Source: Nocardioides marmorisolisilvae (GTDB taxonomy: Bacteria > Actinomycetota > Actinomycetes > Propionibacteriales > Nocardioidaceae). Taken from it: a stretch of DNA of 64,000 nucleotides. Of the stretch, positions 42,902 through 51,363 are shown piece after piece. The position numbers and the translations under genes were made by a program. The stretch covers positions 124,001 to 188,000 of the forward strand of contig NZ_RJSG01000002.1 in the NCBI RefSeq assembly GCF_003725775.1, in the 5' to 3' direction. Each line of letters begins with the position of its first letter. The first letter of the stretch is position 1. A model generated the notes under the pieces. That model was not told the origin of the DNA. It ran no database searches and was given only the letters and a program-made list of their open reading frames with translations.

Positions 42902-43861
42902 ATGGCAGCACGTCGGACGCCGCGGATCCCCGCGGTGATCGCGCACCGGGGCGCAAGTGCGCACCGGCCCGAGCACACCCTGGGCAGCTACGAGCTCGCC
43001 TTCGGTCTCGGCGCCGACTCGGTCGAGCTCGACGTGGTCGCCACCCGGGACGGGGTCCTGGTCTGCCTGCACGACGTCGAGCTGTCCACGACGACCGATG
43101 TCGCGGACCACAAGGCGTACGCCGACCGGAAGCGCACCCTCGAGGTCGAGGGCGAGACGCTCACCGGATGGTTCGTGCACGACTTTGACTTCTTCGAGCT
43201 GCGCGAGCTGCGCACCCGGGAGCGGTGGCCGCGCAAGCGCGCAACCAGTGCCGCGTTCGACGGTCGTTGGCCGGTGCCGACGGTCGCCGAGGTGATCGAG
43301 CTGCGAGACTTCGAGGCGGCGCGCTCGGGACGCCGCCTCGGGATGCACCTCGAGCTGAAGTCGCCCCAGCACCTGCGGGCGCACGGACTCTGGCTCCCCG
43401 AGCTGATCGCCGAGGCCGGGGTCGACGTGGCCACCGACCTGACGTTCATGAGCTTCGACGACGAGGCGATCCGTGGCGTGGACTCACCGCGGCGCTACCG
43501 GCTCTTCGAGAAGAGCCCGACGCCGCGCGAGCTCGGCCGGGTGGCCGAGTACGCCGACGGCATCGGCGTACGGCGCAAGGCGGTGCTGCCCAAGGACGTG
43601 GCGGGGCGGGTCGGAGATCCGTCCAAGCTCGTCGAGAAGGCCCACCGCCGCGGCCTCGAGGTGCTCGTCTGGACGCACCGTCCGGAGAACCAGCACCTGC
43701 CGTCGAACCTGCGGATCGGCTCCGCACCCCACGGCCACGGCGACGCGGCCGGAGAAGCGGCGATGCTGTTCGCCGCCGGTATCGACGGGCTGATCACCGA
43801 TGTCCCCGAGGTCGCCATCGTCGGCCGCAACCGACTTCCGGGACTGCCGCTCGCGCACTGA
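42902..43861 (+). CDS. Glycerophosphodiester phosphodiesterase
   Basis: A 319-aa cytoplasmic TIM-barrel enzyme that cleaves glycerophosphodiesters to glycerol 3-phosphate and an alcohol during phospholipid turnover. Catalytic motif IAHRGASAHRPEHT (His15 and Arg16) is followed by ELDVVATRDGVLVCLHD, which supplies the metal-binding Glu-Asp and second His. LELKSPQHLRAHG and FMSFDDEAIRG fit the barrel pattern. No signal peptide is present, so it is intracellular. It is bounded downstream by a strong bidirectional hairpin (43885-43925) and is convergent with the next gene. Confidence 0.91.
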   Translation: MAARRTPRIPAVIAHRGASAHRPEHTLGSYELAFGLGADSVELDVVATRDGVLVCLHDVELSTTTDVADHKAYADRKRTLEVEGETLTGWFVHDFDFFELRELRTRERWPRKRATSAAFDGRWPVPTVAEVIELRDFEAARSGRRLGMHLELKSPQHLRAHGLWLPELIAEAGVDVATDLTFMSFDDEAIRGVDSPRRYRLFEKSPTPRELGRVAEYADGIGVRRKAVLPKDVAGRVGDPSKLVEKAHRRGLEVLVWTHRPENQHLPSNLRIGSAPHGHGDAAGEAAMLFAAGIDGLITDVPEVAIVGRNRLPGLPLAH

Positions 43862-43884
43862 CCCGGTCGGTGTCTGAACTGAGG

Positions 43885-43925
43885 GGTGAACCTGTCGGCG
43901 CAGGTGAGGCGCCGGCAGGTTCACC
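43885..43925. terminator. Bidirectional stem-loop between convergent genes
   Basis: A 17-bp stem (43885-43901 with 43909-43925, a single G-U pair) and a 7-base loop fill the gap between the phosphodiesterase stop and the end of the minus-strand gene at 43933. Confidence 0.85.
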
Positions 43926-43932
43926 TGTCAGG

Positions 43933-44502
43933 TCAGTCGGTGGGCTTGCTCCGGCCGGTCAGCGTGCCGACGACCCCGCCGGCCGCGCCCACGACCCCGC
44001 TGCTGACGCCCTTGGCCAGCTTCGCCCCCGGGATCGCATCGAGCTGACCGAGGGTGGCGTTCACCAGCGCCTCGACGTGCTGGACGGCCTCGCGGGCGAC
44101 CCGGATGTCCTCCTGGGTCTGCGGCAGGCTCTCGATCGCGGGCAGCAGGCTCTTCATGCTGGTCGCGGTGCGGTCGACGGAGGGGACCAGCTTGGCGAGC
44201 TGGCTCGCGGCCTGGTCCAGGCGCTTGCTGACCAGGGCGACCTGGTTGATCGCGGTCTCGGTGATCCGCATGACCCGCCGCACGTCGTCGATCATCCCGG
44301 TGTCGACTGCCTCGGTCAGCGCGACCACCAGCGGACGGGCGTCCTGCATGAAGCCGATCGCCTCGTCCAGGAACGTCTCAGCCTTGCCGGTCATCCGGAC
44401 CGTGTAGCTCAGCCCGTCGGTGCTCAGCGACACGAGTGCTCCGGCGAAGGTCACCACGGCGTTGGTCAGCGGCGGTTGATCACGCCAATCGTCAGTCCCC
44501 AC
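43933..44502 (-). CDS. Hypothetical helical protein, last gene of the MpaB operon
   Basis: A 189-aa protein from GTG 44502. It is mostly helical with heptad-like runs (INQVALVSKRLDQAASQLAKLVPSV and QEDIRVAREAVQHVEALVNATL), suggesting a coiled coil. The C-terminal GVSSGVVGAAGGVVGTLTG could be a short hydrophobic or amphipathic anchor. No family is recognised. It follows the MpaB-family gene by 22 bp on the same strand, so it probably belongs to that operon and could be an accessory or scaffold protein; this is an inference from spacing only. Confidence 0.6.
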   Translation of the reverse strand: MGTDDWRDQPPLTNAVVTFAGALVSLSTDGLSYTVRMTGKAETFLDEAIGFMQDARPLVVALTEAVDTGMIDDVRRVMRITETAINQVALVSKRLDQAASQLAKLVPSVDRTATSMKSLLPAIESLPQTQEDIRVAREAVQHVEALVNATLGQLDAIPGAKLAKGVSSGVVGAAGGVVGTLTGRSKPTD

Positions 44503-44524
44503 AGGGGAAACGGTAGTGCCGGGA

Positions 44525-45394
44525 CTAGACGAGACGCCAGCCGCGACGGATGCGGAAACGCACCTCGGCGAGCTGAAGCTTGATCGGCAAGTTGCGCGCC
44601 CACGTCGGGGTCAGGCGGCTGACGAACCGGAACAGCCCGATCCAGCGGTCGAACCGGCGCTGCTGCTTCGGGCTCCACTCCAGCCGCATCGCGGTGCGGA
44701 ACTCCGGCGGCAGCATGCCGATCGTGAAGAACCGGTTCACCGACGCGTTGCCCCACTGCATCCACCGGGGGACCATCCGCAGGTTGACCACCTTCATCAG
44801 GTGGTCCCGCACGACGTCGTCGTAGTGGATCTTCGAGACCCCGTCCTGCCAGTACTTCTCGAACGCCTCGAGGTCGGTCGGCCAGGCCTCGATCGGCACC
44901 TGCAGCGAGGTGCCGAGGCGGTGGCAGTAGCGGTAGAGGTCCAGGTCGGTCTTGTAGTCCATCGGGCCGAGGAACAGCACCCGGGCGTCGCGGAACCCGA
45001 CGTACAGGCAGGCGGCCACCCACAGCTGCAGGTCGACGTCGAAGGCGTTGTACTTCACCGGGCTGTCCGGGCCGGAACGCACCTGGGCGTGCTGCTTGTT
45101 GACCGCCTTCCGGTACGCCGCGACGGTGGCCTCGTCGCCGAAGAGGGCGACCACCAGGTAGCTCAGCGTCGTGCGCAGCCGCTTCCACGGGTGCAGCAGC
45201 ACGTTGCCGTCGTCGACCTTGCTCTCGGCCACGCCGTGGCCGACGCCGGGGTTGCCGAGCTGCATGATCACGTTGGCCGCGGCCGCGAGCATGCCCGCGG
45301 CGCCGGCCATCTGGGCCTCGATGTCGAAGTCGGCGGACACGTCACTGGGTTTCGACGAGCTCAACCGACGCGGGTCGACGGGCTCGGCGGTCAT
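44525..45394 (-). CDS. MpaB/rubber-oxygenase-family (DUF2236) protein
   Basis: A 289-aa protein of the oxygenase MpaB/latex-clearing-type catalytic domain family; characterised members are heme enzymes that oxidatively cleave C=C bonds to give an aldehyde or ketone. Seen here: VLLHPWKRLRTTLSYLVVALFGD, then NKQHAQVRSG carrying the most conserved His, YNAFDVDLQLWVAACL, where family members usually have His after WV, and GNASVNRFFTIGMLPPEFR near the end. Its ATG overlaps the aldehyde dehydrogenase stop (45391-45394). Its N-terminus includes a degenerate copy of the dispersed repeat. With the neighbours it could start an oxidation pathway of an unsaturated lipid or terpenoid. Confidence 0.78.
   Translation of the reverse strand: MTAEPVDPRRLSSSKPSDVSADFDIEAQMAGAAGMLAAAANVIMQLGNPGVGHGVAESKVDDGNVLLHPWKRLRTTLSYLVVALFGDEATVAAYRKAVNKQHAQVRSGPDSPVKYNAFDVDLQLWVAACLYVGFRDARVLFLGPMDYKTDLDLYRYCHRLGTSLQVPIEAWPTDLEAFEKYWQDGVSKIHYDDVVRDHLMKVVNLRMVPRWMQWGNASVNRFFTIGMLPPEFRTAMRLEWSPKQQRRFDRWIGLFRFVSRLTPTWARNLPIKLQLAEVRFRIRRGWRLV
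45348..45366. repeat. Dispersed repeat, degenerate copy in the MpaB-family gene
   Basis: GGTTTCGACGAGCTCAACC differs from the inverted core at 2 of 19 positions. It encodes the stretch around RRLSSSKPSD close to the N-terminus. Confidence 0.55.
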
Positions 45395-46995
45395 CGGACG
45401 CGCAGCTTGCGCAGCATCTTCAGCTGCGCGTTGGTCATCGCGACGAACTTCTCCAGCGTCATCGACGGCGGCGGCCCGAGCGGCATCAGGCGCTGCTCGG
45501 CCACCGTCTGCGCCTCGGTGTAGCGGCGAATGCCCTCGGCGCCGTGACGACGTCCGAGACCGCTGTCGCCCATGCCGCCCATCGGGGCCTCGATCGAACC
45601 GGCAGCGGCCGCAGCGCCGTCGTTGATGTTCACCGAGCCGGAACGGATCTCGGCGGCCATCGCGCGCGCCTTCTTCACGTCGCCGGACCAGATGCTCGCG
45701 GACAGGCCGTAGCTGCCCTCGTTGGCCAGTGCGATCGCTTCGTCGTCGGTGTTGAACGGGTAGAGCGAGATCACCGGGCCGAAGGTCTCCTCGTGGCAGA
45801 CCGCCATCTGCTCGGTGACGCCCTCGAGGATCGTCGGCTCGTACATCAGCGGGCCGAGGTCGGGCCGCGCGCGACCGCCGGTCAGGATCGTCGCGCCCGC
45901 CGCACGAGCGTCCTCGACGTGGTCGGCCACCGCGGCCAGCTGCGCCGGGGAGGCTAGCGAGCCGATGTCGACGGTGTAGTCGAAGTTCTGACCCAGCCGC
46001 AGGGCCCGGGTGGCGCGCACGATCTCGTCGCGGAACGTCTCGTAGACGTCGGCGTGCACCAGCACCCGCTCGGTGTGGATGCACATCTGGCCGGTGTTCG
46101 CGAAGGAGGAGACCACCGCGCCCTCGGCCGCCTTGGTGATGTCGGCGTCCTTGCGCACGATCAGCGGGTTCTTGCCGCCGAGCTCGAGCGACGCCCCGAT
46201 TAGGCGCTTGCCGGCCTGCTCGGCGACGGTCCGACCGGTCGCGGTCGAGCCGGTGAAGCCGATGTAGTCGACCTGGTCGATCAGCGCGGTGCCGACCACG
46301 CTGCCCGGTCCGACCACGATCTGCCACAGGTCGGTCGGGAGTCCGGCGCGCGCCATCAGCTGGCGCGCGAGGAGCAGCGTGAGCGCGGTCTGCGAGTCGG
46401 CCTTGGAGACGACCGCGTTCCCGGCCAGCAGCGCCGGCACGGCGTCGCCGACGCCGAGGTAGAACGGGTAGTTCCACGGCGAGATGATCCCGACGACGCC
46501 CTTGGGCACCCGGGTCTCGGCCACCTTGGTCAGACCGGGGACCGCGCCGCGCACCGAGGTCGCGCCGAGGTACTTGTGACCCTTGCGGGCGTAGTGCCGG
46601 GTGATGTTGGCGACTTGGAGGATCTCCTGCCAGGCGGTGAACCGGGCCTTGCCCATCTCCCACTGGATCAGGTCGATCAGCTGGTCCTGCTCGGCGACGA
46701 ACAGGTCGTGGAAGGCGAGCATCACCGCGGCGCGCTCGCGGATCGGCCGCTGCTTCCAGGACTGCTGGGCCACTCGGGCGGAGGCGACGGCGGCGGCCAC
46801 GTCCTCGGCGCTGCTGGTGGGTAGCTCGGCGATCAGCATCGAGTCGTACGGCGCGTAGGCCTTCGTCGTGCCGGTGCCCGCAGGGTCGCGGGAGATCAGC
46901 GCGGCGAGGCCGGCGATGACCTCGTCGGTGACCCAGGCCGGTCGGGCGACCGGGATGTCGGAGTGGCGCAGGTGGTTCTCGACGATCGTGGTCAT
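45391..46995 (-). CDS. Aldehyde dehydrogenase (succinate-semialdehyde dehydrogenase type)
   Basis: A 534-aa paralog of the enzyme at 2730-4331, with all catalytic residues: Asn175 in SPWNYPF, Glu271 in SLELGGKNP and Cys305 in NTGQMCIHTER. Ordered motifs and length agree with a functional NAD(P)+ enzyme. It sits between a fatty-acyl-CoA ligase (1 bp upstream) and an MpaB-family oxygenase (4-bp overlap), so its aldehyde is more likely a lipid-derived cleavage product than succinate semialdehyde. GGGGA lies 6 nt before the ATG at 46995. It belongs to the MerR-associated operon. Confidence 0.88.
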   Translation of the reverse strand: MTTIVENHLRHSDIPVARPAWVTDEVIAGLAALISRDPAGTGTTKAYAPYDSMLIAELPTSSAEDVAAAVASARVAQQSWKQRPIRERAAVMLAFHDLFVAEQDQLIDLIQWEMGKARFTAWQEILQVANITRHYARKGHKYLGATSVRGAVPGLTKVAETRVPKGVVGIISPWNYPFYLGVGDAVPALLAGNAVVSKADSQTALTLLLARQLMARAGLPTDLWQIVVGPGSVVGTALIDQVDYIGFTGSTATGRTVAEQAGKRLIGASLELGGKNPLIVRKDADITKAAEGAVVSSFANTGQMCIHTERVLVHADVYETFRDEIVRATRALRLGQNFDYTVDIGSLASPAQLAAVADHVEDARAAGATILTGGRARPDLGPLMYEPTILEGVTEQMAVCHEETFGPVISLYPFNTDDEAIALANEGSYGLSASIWSGDVKKARAMAAEIRSGSVNINDGAAAAAGSIEAPMGGMGDSGLGRRHGAEGIRRYTEAQTVAEQRLMPLGPPPSMTLEKFVAMTNAQLKMLRKLRVR

Positions 46996-46996
46996 G

Positions 46997-48850
46997 TCAG
47001 TCCCCGCTGGTGTAGAGCGCGTCGATCTCGTCGGCGTAGTTGGTGTGCACGACCCGGCGCTTGAGCTTCAGGGTCGGGGTGAGCTCGGCGGACTCGGCGG
47101 TCCACTCGACCGGGAGCAGCGTCCACTTCTTGACCTGCTCGGGACGGGAGAGGCGCTCGTTGGCGGCCTCGACGGCCTGGCCGACGATGCCCAGGATCGC
47201 CGGGTTCTCGGACAGCTCGGCGAGGGTGCCTTCGAGCCCGAGCTTGCCTCCGATGATCGGTGCGACGTCCGGGTCCAGGGTCAGGATCGCCACGACGTAC
47301 GGCTTGCCCTCGCCGTAGGCGAGCGCGTGCCCGACCAGCGGGCTCTCCTTGAGGTAGTTCTCGATGTTCGAGGGCGAGATGTTCTTGCCCTGCGAGGTGA
47401 TGATCAGCTCCTTCTTGCGGTCCACGATCCGCAGGAATCCGTCCTCGTCGAGGGTGCCGATGTCGCCGGTGTGCACCCAGCCCTCGGCGTCGAGCAGCTC
47501 GGCGGTCGCCTCCGGGTTCTCGAAGTAGCTCTCGATCGCGACCGGTCCGCGGGCCAGCACCTCGCCGTCCTCGGCGAGCTTGACCTCGATGCCGGGCTGG
47601 GCGCGCCCGACGGTGCCGAGCCGGAACGCCTGCGGCCCGCAGGCGGTGACAGCCCCGCTGGTCTCGCTCATCCCGTAGATGTCGTAGATCGAGAAGCCCA
47701 GGCCAGCGAAGAACTTCGCGGTCTCCAGCGGCATCGGGGCCGACGCGCTGCCGGCCCACTCGACCCGGTCGAGGCCCAGCGCGGCCTTCATCGGGGTCAG
47801 TACGGCGGCGTTCACGGCGTCGAACTTCGCCTGCAGCTCGGGGCTGGTGGTGTTGCCGTACTGCAGCGATTCGACGTACTCCAGACCGATCGCCATCGAA
47901 TCGGCGACGGCCTGCTTCTTGGCCTCGTCGGGCTCCATCGCCAGCAGGCCGTTGATCCCGGTCTGGATCTTCTCCCAGACCCGCGGGACGCCGAAGAACC
48001 GCGTCGGGCGGACCTGGCCGAGCGCACCGACGAGCAGCTTCGGGTCCGCGATGAGGTACAGGTGAGCGCCGTTGATCTGCGGCAGGTAGATGCCCAGAAC
48101 CCGCTCCGCGACGTGCGCGTACGGCAGGTAGGACAGGGCGATGTGCTCGCCCTCGCTGTTCACCGTCTTGTCGGTGCTGGCGGCCTCGAACAGGATGTTC
48201 CGGTGGGTCAGCACCACGGCCTTCGGATTGCCGGTGGTGCCGGAGGTGTAGACGAACGTGACGGGGTCGCCGGCGTCGATCGCCTGCCAGCGACGGTCGA
48301 CCTCGTCTGCGTGCGTGGACCGGACCGCCTCGCCGCGGGCGAGGAGCTCGGACCAGGTGAGGGCGTCGCCGAACTGCGCGTCGGGGTCCATGACGATGAC
48401 CGCGAGCGGCTTGATCTCGTTCAGGGCCTGCTGCCAGCGCTCGACGTGGTCGGTGTTCTCCAGGAAGACCACGGTCGGCGCCGAGTGCCCGGCCACGTAG
48501 GCGACCTGGCTGGGGGAGAGGGTGTTGTAGATCGAGACCGCGACCGCTCCGGCGTGCTGGGCAGCGACATCGGCGAGCACGTGCTCGTTGCGGTTGGTCG
48601 CCATGATCGCGACCCGGTCGCCCGGTTGGACGCCGAGGTCGACGAGCGCCGCCGCGAGGGTCAGGCCGGTCTCGCGGAGCTCGTTCCAGCTCAAGGTGCG
48701 CCACTCGGTCGACCCCTCGGCGATCCCGATCTTGTCGGAGTACGCCGGGCTGTCACCCTGGACGGCCACCGTGTCGGCGAAGGCGCTGGCGATGGTCTTG
48801 CCGGCGATCTGGGCGTCGATCTCGGCGCGCTCGGCGAGGACGTCGGTCAT
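46997..48850 (-). CDS. Long-chain fatty-acyl-CoA ligase (FadD15-like)
   Basis: A 617-aa ANL-superfamily enzyme that activates a carboxylic acid to its CoA thioester with ATP. The AMP-binding motif YTSGTTGNPKAVVLTH, then IYDIYGMSETSGAVT, GWVHTGDIGTLDEDGF and the C-terminal RKKELIITSQGKNISP loop, all intact, give a normal adenylation domain and hinge. The size and PYAHVAERVLG segment match the long-chain FadD15 group. AAGGAG precedes the ATG at 48850. Position in the operon suggests that it activates the acid formed by the aldehyde dehydrogenase and passes it to the acyl-CoA dehydrogenases. Confidence 0.92.
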   Translation of the reverse strand: MTDVLAERAEIDAQIAGKTIASAFADTVAVQGDSPAYSDKIGIAEGSTEWRTLSWNELRETGLTLAAALVDLGVQPGDRVAIMATNRNEHVLADVAAQHAGAVAVSIYNTLSPSQVAYVAGHSAPTVVFLENTDHVERWQQALNEIKPLAVIVMDPDAQFGDALTWSELLARGEAVRSTHADEVDRRWQAIDAGDPVTFVYTSGTTGNPKAVVLTHRNILFEAASTDKTVNSEGEHIALSYLPYAHVAERVLGIYLPQINGAHLYLIADPKLLVGALGQVRPTRFFGVPRVWEKIQTGINGLLAMEPDEAKKQAVADSMAIGLEYVESLQYGNTTSPELQAKFDAVNAAVLTPMKAALGLDRVEWAGSASAPMPLETAKFFAGLGFSIYDIYGMSETSGAVTACGPQAFRLGTVGRAQPGIEVKLAEDGEVLARGPVAIESYFENPEATAELLDAEGWVHTGDIGTLDEDGFLRIVDRKKELIITSQGKNISPSNIENYLKESPLVGHALAYGEGKPYVVAILTLDPDVAPIIGGKLGLEGTLAELSENPAILGIVGQAVEAANERLSRPEQVKKWTLLPVEWTAESAELTPTLKLKRRVVHTNYADEIDALYTSGD

Positions 48851-48861
48851 GCAGGACTCCT

Positions 48862-50040
48862 TCAGTACGACTTCGGCAAGCCCAGCATCGAGGTACCGAT
48901 GTGGGCAAGGACCAGCTGCTCCGAGACGGGGATGTTCTTGCCGATGCGGGCGTCGCGGAACATCCGCTCGATCGGGTACTCCTTGGAGTACGCCATCCCG
49001 CCGAGGGTCTGGAACGCCTGGTCGGCTGCCTCCCAGGCGACCTGGGCCCCGGTCAGCTTGGCGACGTTGGCCTCGTCGCCGCACATCTTGCCGTTGTCGA
49101 AGAGCCAGGCGGCCTTGTACGTCATCAGGCGCGCGAGCTCGGTCTTGGCCTTGATCTGCGCGAGCGGGAACTGGATCGCCTGGTTCGCGCCGATCGGGCG
49201 GCCGAAGACCTCCCGCTCGCGGGCGTACTGGGCGGCGACGTCCAGCGCGGCGTCGGCCGAGCCGACCCCGCCGGCCGCGGCCAGGATGCGCTCCGGGTTC
49301 AGCACGTCCCACAGCACGCCGAAGCCGTGGTCGACCTCGCCGAGGACGTTCTCGGCGGGCACGCGCACGTCGTCGAAGAAGACCTGCGACGAGTACAGGA
49401 TGTTGCTGCCCATCTTCGGGATCGGCGTGTAGCTCAGGGTGCCGGCGGCCAGCGCCTCCTTGACGTCGATCAGGAACAGCGTGAAGCCGGCGGTGCGCGG
49501 GCTGGCCTCGGCGGCGGGGATCGTGCGGGTGACCGCGACCATCCAGTCGGCGCGCTCGACGTTGGAGATCCAGACCTTCTGGCCCTTGATCAGGAAGTCG
49601 TCCCCGTCGCGGCGGGCCGCGGTGGTGATCTCGATCGCGTTCGAGCCGGCGTCCGGCTCGGTCAGCGCGAAGCAGAACTGGATGCTGCCGTCGGCGATGC
49701 CGGGCAGGATCCGCTGCTTCTGCTCGTCGCTGCCGTGGCGTACCAGCGTCATCGCGCCGAAGCCGGGCGTGGTGACGTAGATGAACGTGCCCTGGGTGCC
49801 GCCCGAGGCGCAGAGCGTGTCGTTGGCGACCGCCAGCTCGAGCAGGCCCTGGCCGCCTCCGCCGTACTCCTCGGGGATGCAGAGGCCGAGCCAGCCACCG
49901 TCGCCGAGGTCCTTGAAGACCTCGTCGGGGAAGCGGTGCTCCTCCTCGCAGCGGGACCAGTAGGCGTTGTCGTACTTGGCGGCGACGGCCGCGACGCCGT
50001 CGCGGACGGCGAGGGCGGTCTCGGGAAGGTCGAAGTCCAT
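48862..50040 (-). CDS. Acyl-CoA dehydrogenase
   Basis: A 392-aa FAD enzyme that introduces the alpha-beta double bond in acyl-CoA. Visible: FALTEPDAGSNA (FAD binding), VWISNVERADW, GFGVLWDVLNPERI and the catalytic Glu in GGMAYSKEYPIERMFRDARI. The N-terminal helix domain MDFDLPETALAVRDGV is normal. The gene is second in the operon, 22 bp after the first acyl-CoA dehydrogenase and 11 bp before the CoA ligase. Two different dehydrogenases can form a heteromer, as in sterol side-chain enzymes, or act on different chain lengths. Confidence 0.92.
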   Translation of the reverse strand: MDFDLPETALAVRDGVAAVAAKYDNAYWSRCEEEHRFPDEVFKDLGDGGWLGLCIPEEYGGGGQGLLELAVANDTLCASGGTQGTFIYVTTPGFGAMTLVRHGSDEQKQRILPGIADGSIQFCFALTEPDAGSNAIEITTAARRDGDDFLIKGQKVWISNVERADWMVAVTRTIPAAEASPRTAGFTLFLIDVKEALAAGTLSYTPIPKMGSNILYSSQVFFDDVRVPAENVLGEVDHGFGVLWDVLNPERILAAAGGVGSADAALDVAAQYAREREVFGRPIGANQAIQFPLAQIKAKTELARLMTYKAAWLFDNGKMCGDEANVAKLTGAQVAWEAADQAFQTLGGMAYSKEYPIERMFRDARIGKNIPVSEQLVLAHIGTSMLGLPKSY

Positions 50041-50062
50041 GGGATGTAGTCCTCTCTCCGGC

Positions 50063-51202
50063 TCAGATGCCGAGCGAGCGGCCGATGATCTCCTTCTGGA
50101 TCTCCGTGGTGCCGCCGTAGATCGTCGAGATCCGGCTGTCGAGGTAGGCCCGGGCGATCGGGTACTCCATCATGTAGCCGTATCCGCCGTGCAGCTGGAC
50201 GCCCTGGTTGACGAGCTTGTTCTGCAGCTCGGTCGCGGAGTACTTGGCCATCGAGGCGTCGACCGAGTCGAGCTTGCCGTCCAGGTGCTTGCGCAGGCAG
50301 TCGTCGACGAAGACCTGCATGATCTTGGCCTCGGTCGCCATCTCCGCGATCAGGAACCGGTTGTGCTGGAACTTGCCGATCGGCTTGCCGAAGGCCTCAC
50401 GGGTCTTCGCGTAGTCCAGGCAGAGGTCCACGATGTAGTTGCAGGCGGCCGCGGCCTGGGCGGCGATTATCAGCCGCTCCTGGGGCAGGTTCTGCATCAG
50501 GTAGATGAAGCCCTGGCCCTCCTCGCCGAGCAGGTTCTCCTTCGGCACGACGACATCGGTGAAAGAGAGTTCGGCGGTGTCCTGGGCGTGCAGGCCGATC
50601 TTCTCCAGGTTGCGGCCGCGCTCGAAGCCCTCCATGCCGCGCTCGACGACGAGCAGGCTGAAGCCGAGGTGGCCGGCGGCGGCATCGGTGCGGGCCACGA
50701 CGATCACCAGGTCGGCGTTGATGCCGTTGGAGATGAACGTCTTGGAGCCGTTCAGCACGTAGTGGTCGCCCTTGTCGACCGCGGTCGTGCGGATGCCCTG
50801 CAGGTCGCTACCCGCGCCCGGCTCGGTCATCGCGATCGCGGTGATCGTCTCGCCGGTGACGCAGCCCGGCAGCCAGCGCGCCTTCTGCTCGTCGTTCGCG
50901 ATGTGCGAGAGGTAGGGGACGATGATGTCGCTGTGCACCGAGAACCCGGGGCCGTTCGCGCCGCAGCGCGCCTGCTCCTCGGAGACGATGACGTTGAACC
51001 GGAAGTCGTCGATGCCGGCGCCGCCGAACTCCTCGGGGACGTCGAAGCACAGTAGTCCCAGCTCGCCGGCCTTGAGCCAGAGCTCGCGCGGAACGATCCC
51101 GTCCTTGTCCCACTGCTCGTTGTTCGGCGCGACCTCCTTCTCGAAGAAGGTGCGAACGGTGCTGCGGAAGTCCTCGTGCTCGGCGGTGAAGATGTCGCGC
51201 AT
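50063..51202 (-). CDS. Acyl-CoA dehydrogenase, first gene of the MerR-linked operon
   Basis: A 379-aa acyl-CoA dehydrogenase with MTEPGAGSDLQGI, KTFISNGINADLVIVVART and QERLIIAAQAAAA motifs, and the catalytic Glu in HGGYGYMMEYPIARAYLDSR. It ends with GGTTEIQKEIIGRSLG, the common family terminus. Start 51202 is used since MRDIFTAEHEDFRSTV is the usual N-terminus and AAAGG lies upstream; 14 residues ahead of it in the longer frame are not conserved. The operator at 51247-51265 lies 45 bp upstream and a MerR gene is divergent, so expression is probably induced by a ligand such as an acyl-CoA. Confidence 0.92.
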   Translation of the reverse strand: MRDIFTAEHEDFRSTVRTFFEKEVAPNNEQWDKDGIVPRELWLKAGELGLLCFDVPEEFGGAGIDDFRFNVIVSEEQARCGANGPGFSVHSDIIVPYLSHIANDEQKARWLPGCVTGETITAIAMTEPGAGSDLQGIRTTAVDKGDHYVLNGSKTFISNGINADLVIVVARTDAAAGHLGFSLLVVERGMEGFERGRNLEKIGLHAQDTAELSFTDVVVPKENLLGEEGQGFIYLMQNLPQERLIIAAQAAAACNYIVDLCLDYAKTREAFGKPIGKFQHNRFLIAEMATEAKIMQVFVDDCLRKHLDGKLDSVDASMAKYSATELQNKLVNQGVQLHGGYGYMMEYPIARAYLDSRISTIYGGTTEIQKEIIGRSLGI

Positions 51203-51246
51203 GGCAGGCGGGCGCCTTTCGGGAAGTGAATGGTGACAAGCCAACT

Positions 51247-51265
51247 GTTACAGCAATACTGTCAC
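51247..51265. promoter_or_regulatory. Operator GTTACAGCAATACTGTCAC before the acyl-CoA dehydrogenase operon
   Basis: Near-palindromic site in the 161-bp divergent region, 45 bp upstream of the operon start. It matches 16 of 19 positions of the site at 35112-35130, 16 kb away before the LLM oxidoreductase gene. Confidence 0.7.
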
Positions 51266-51283
51266 GATACAAGGGCGCTGTGA

Positions 51284-51319
51284 TTCAGACCACGAATCTG
51301 CCAGTTCTACTGTTACAGT
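51284..51319 (+). promoter_or_regulatory. Promoter of the MerR gene with overlapping ACTGTTACAGT palindrome
   Basis: TTCAGA (51284-51289), an 18-bp spacer, TACTGT (51308-51313). The -10 overlaps the palindrome ACTGTTACAGT (51309-51319), related by half-site TACTGTTAC to the neighbouring operator. Binding here would regulate the merR gene itself. Confidence 0.5.
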
Positions 51320-51363
51320 CCGACCGTGCCAGTCGCCCGACGACCACGAGGAAGGGGACGGGA

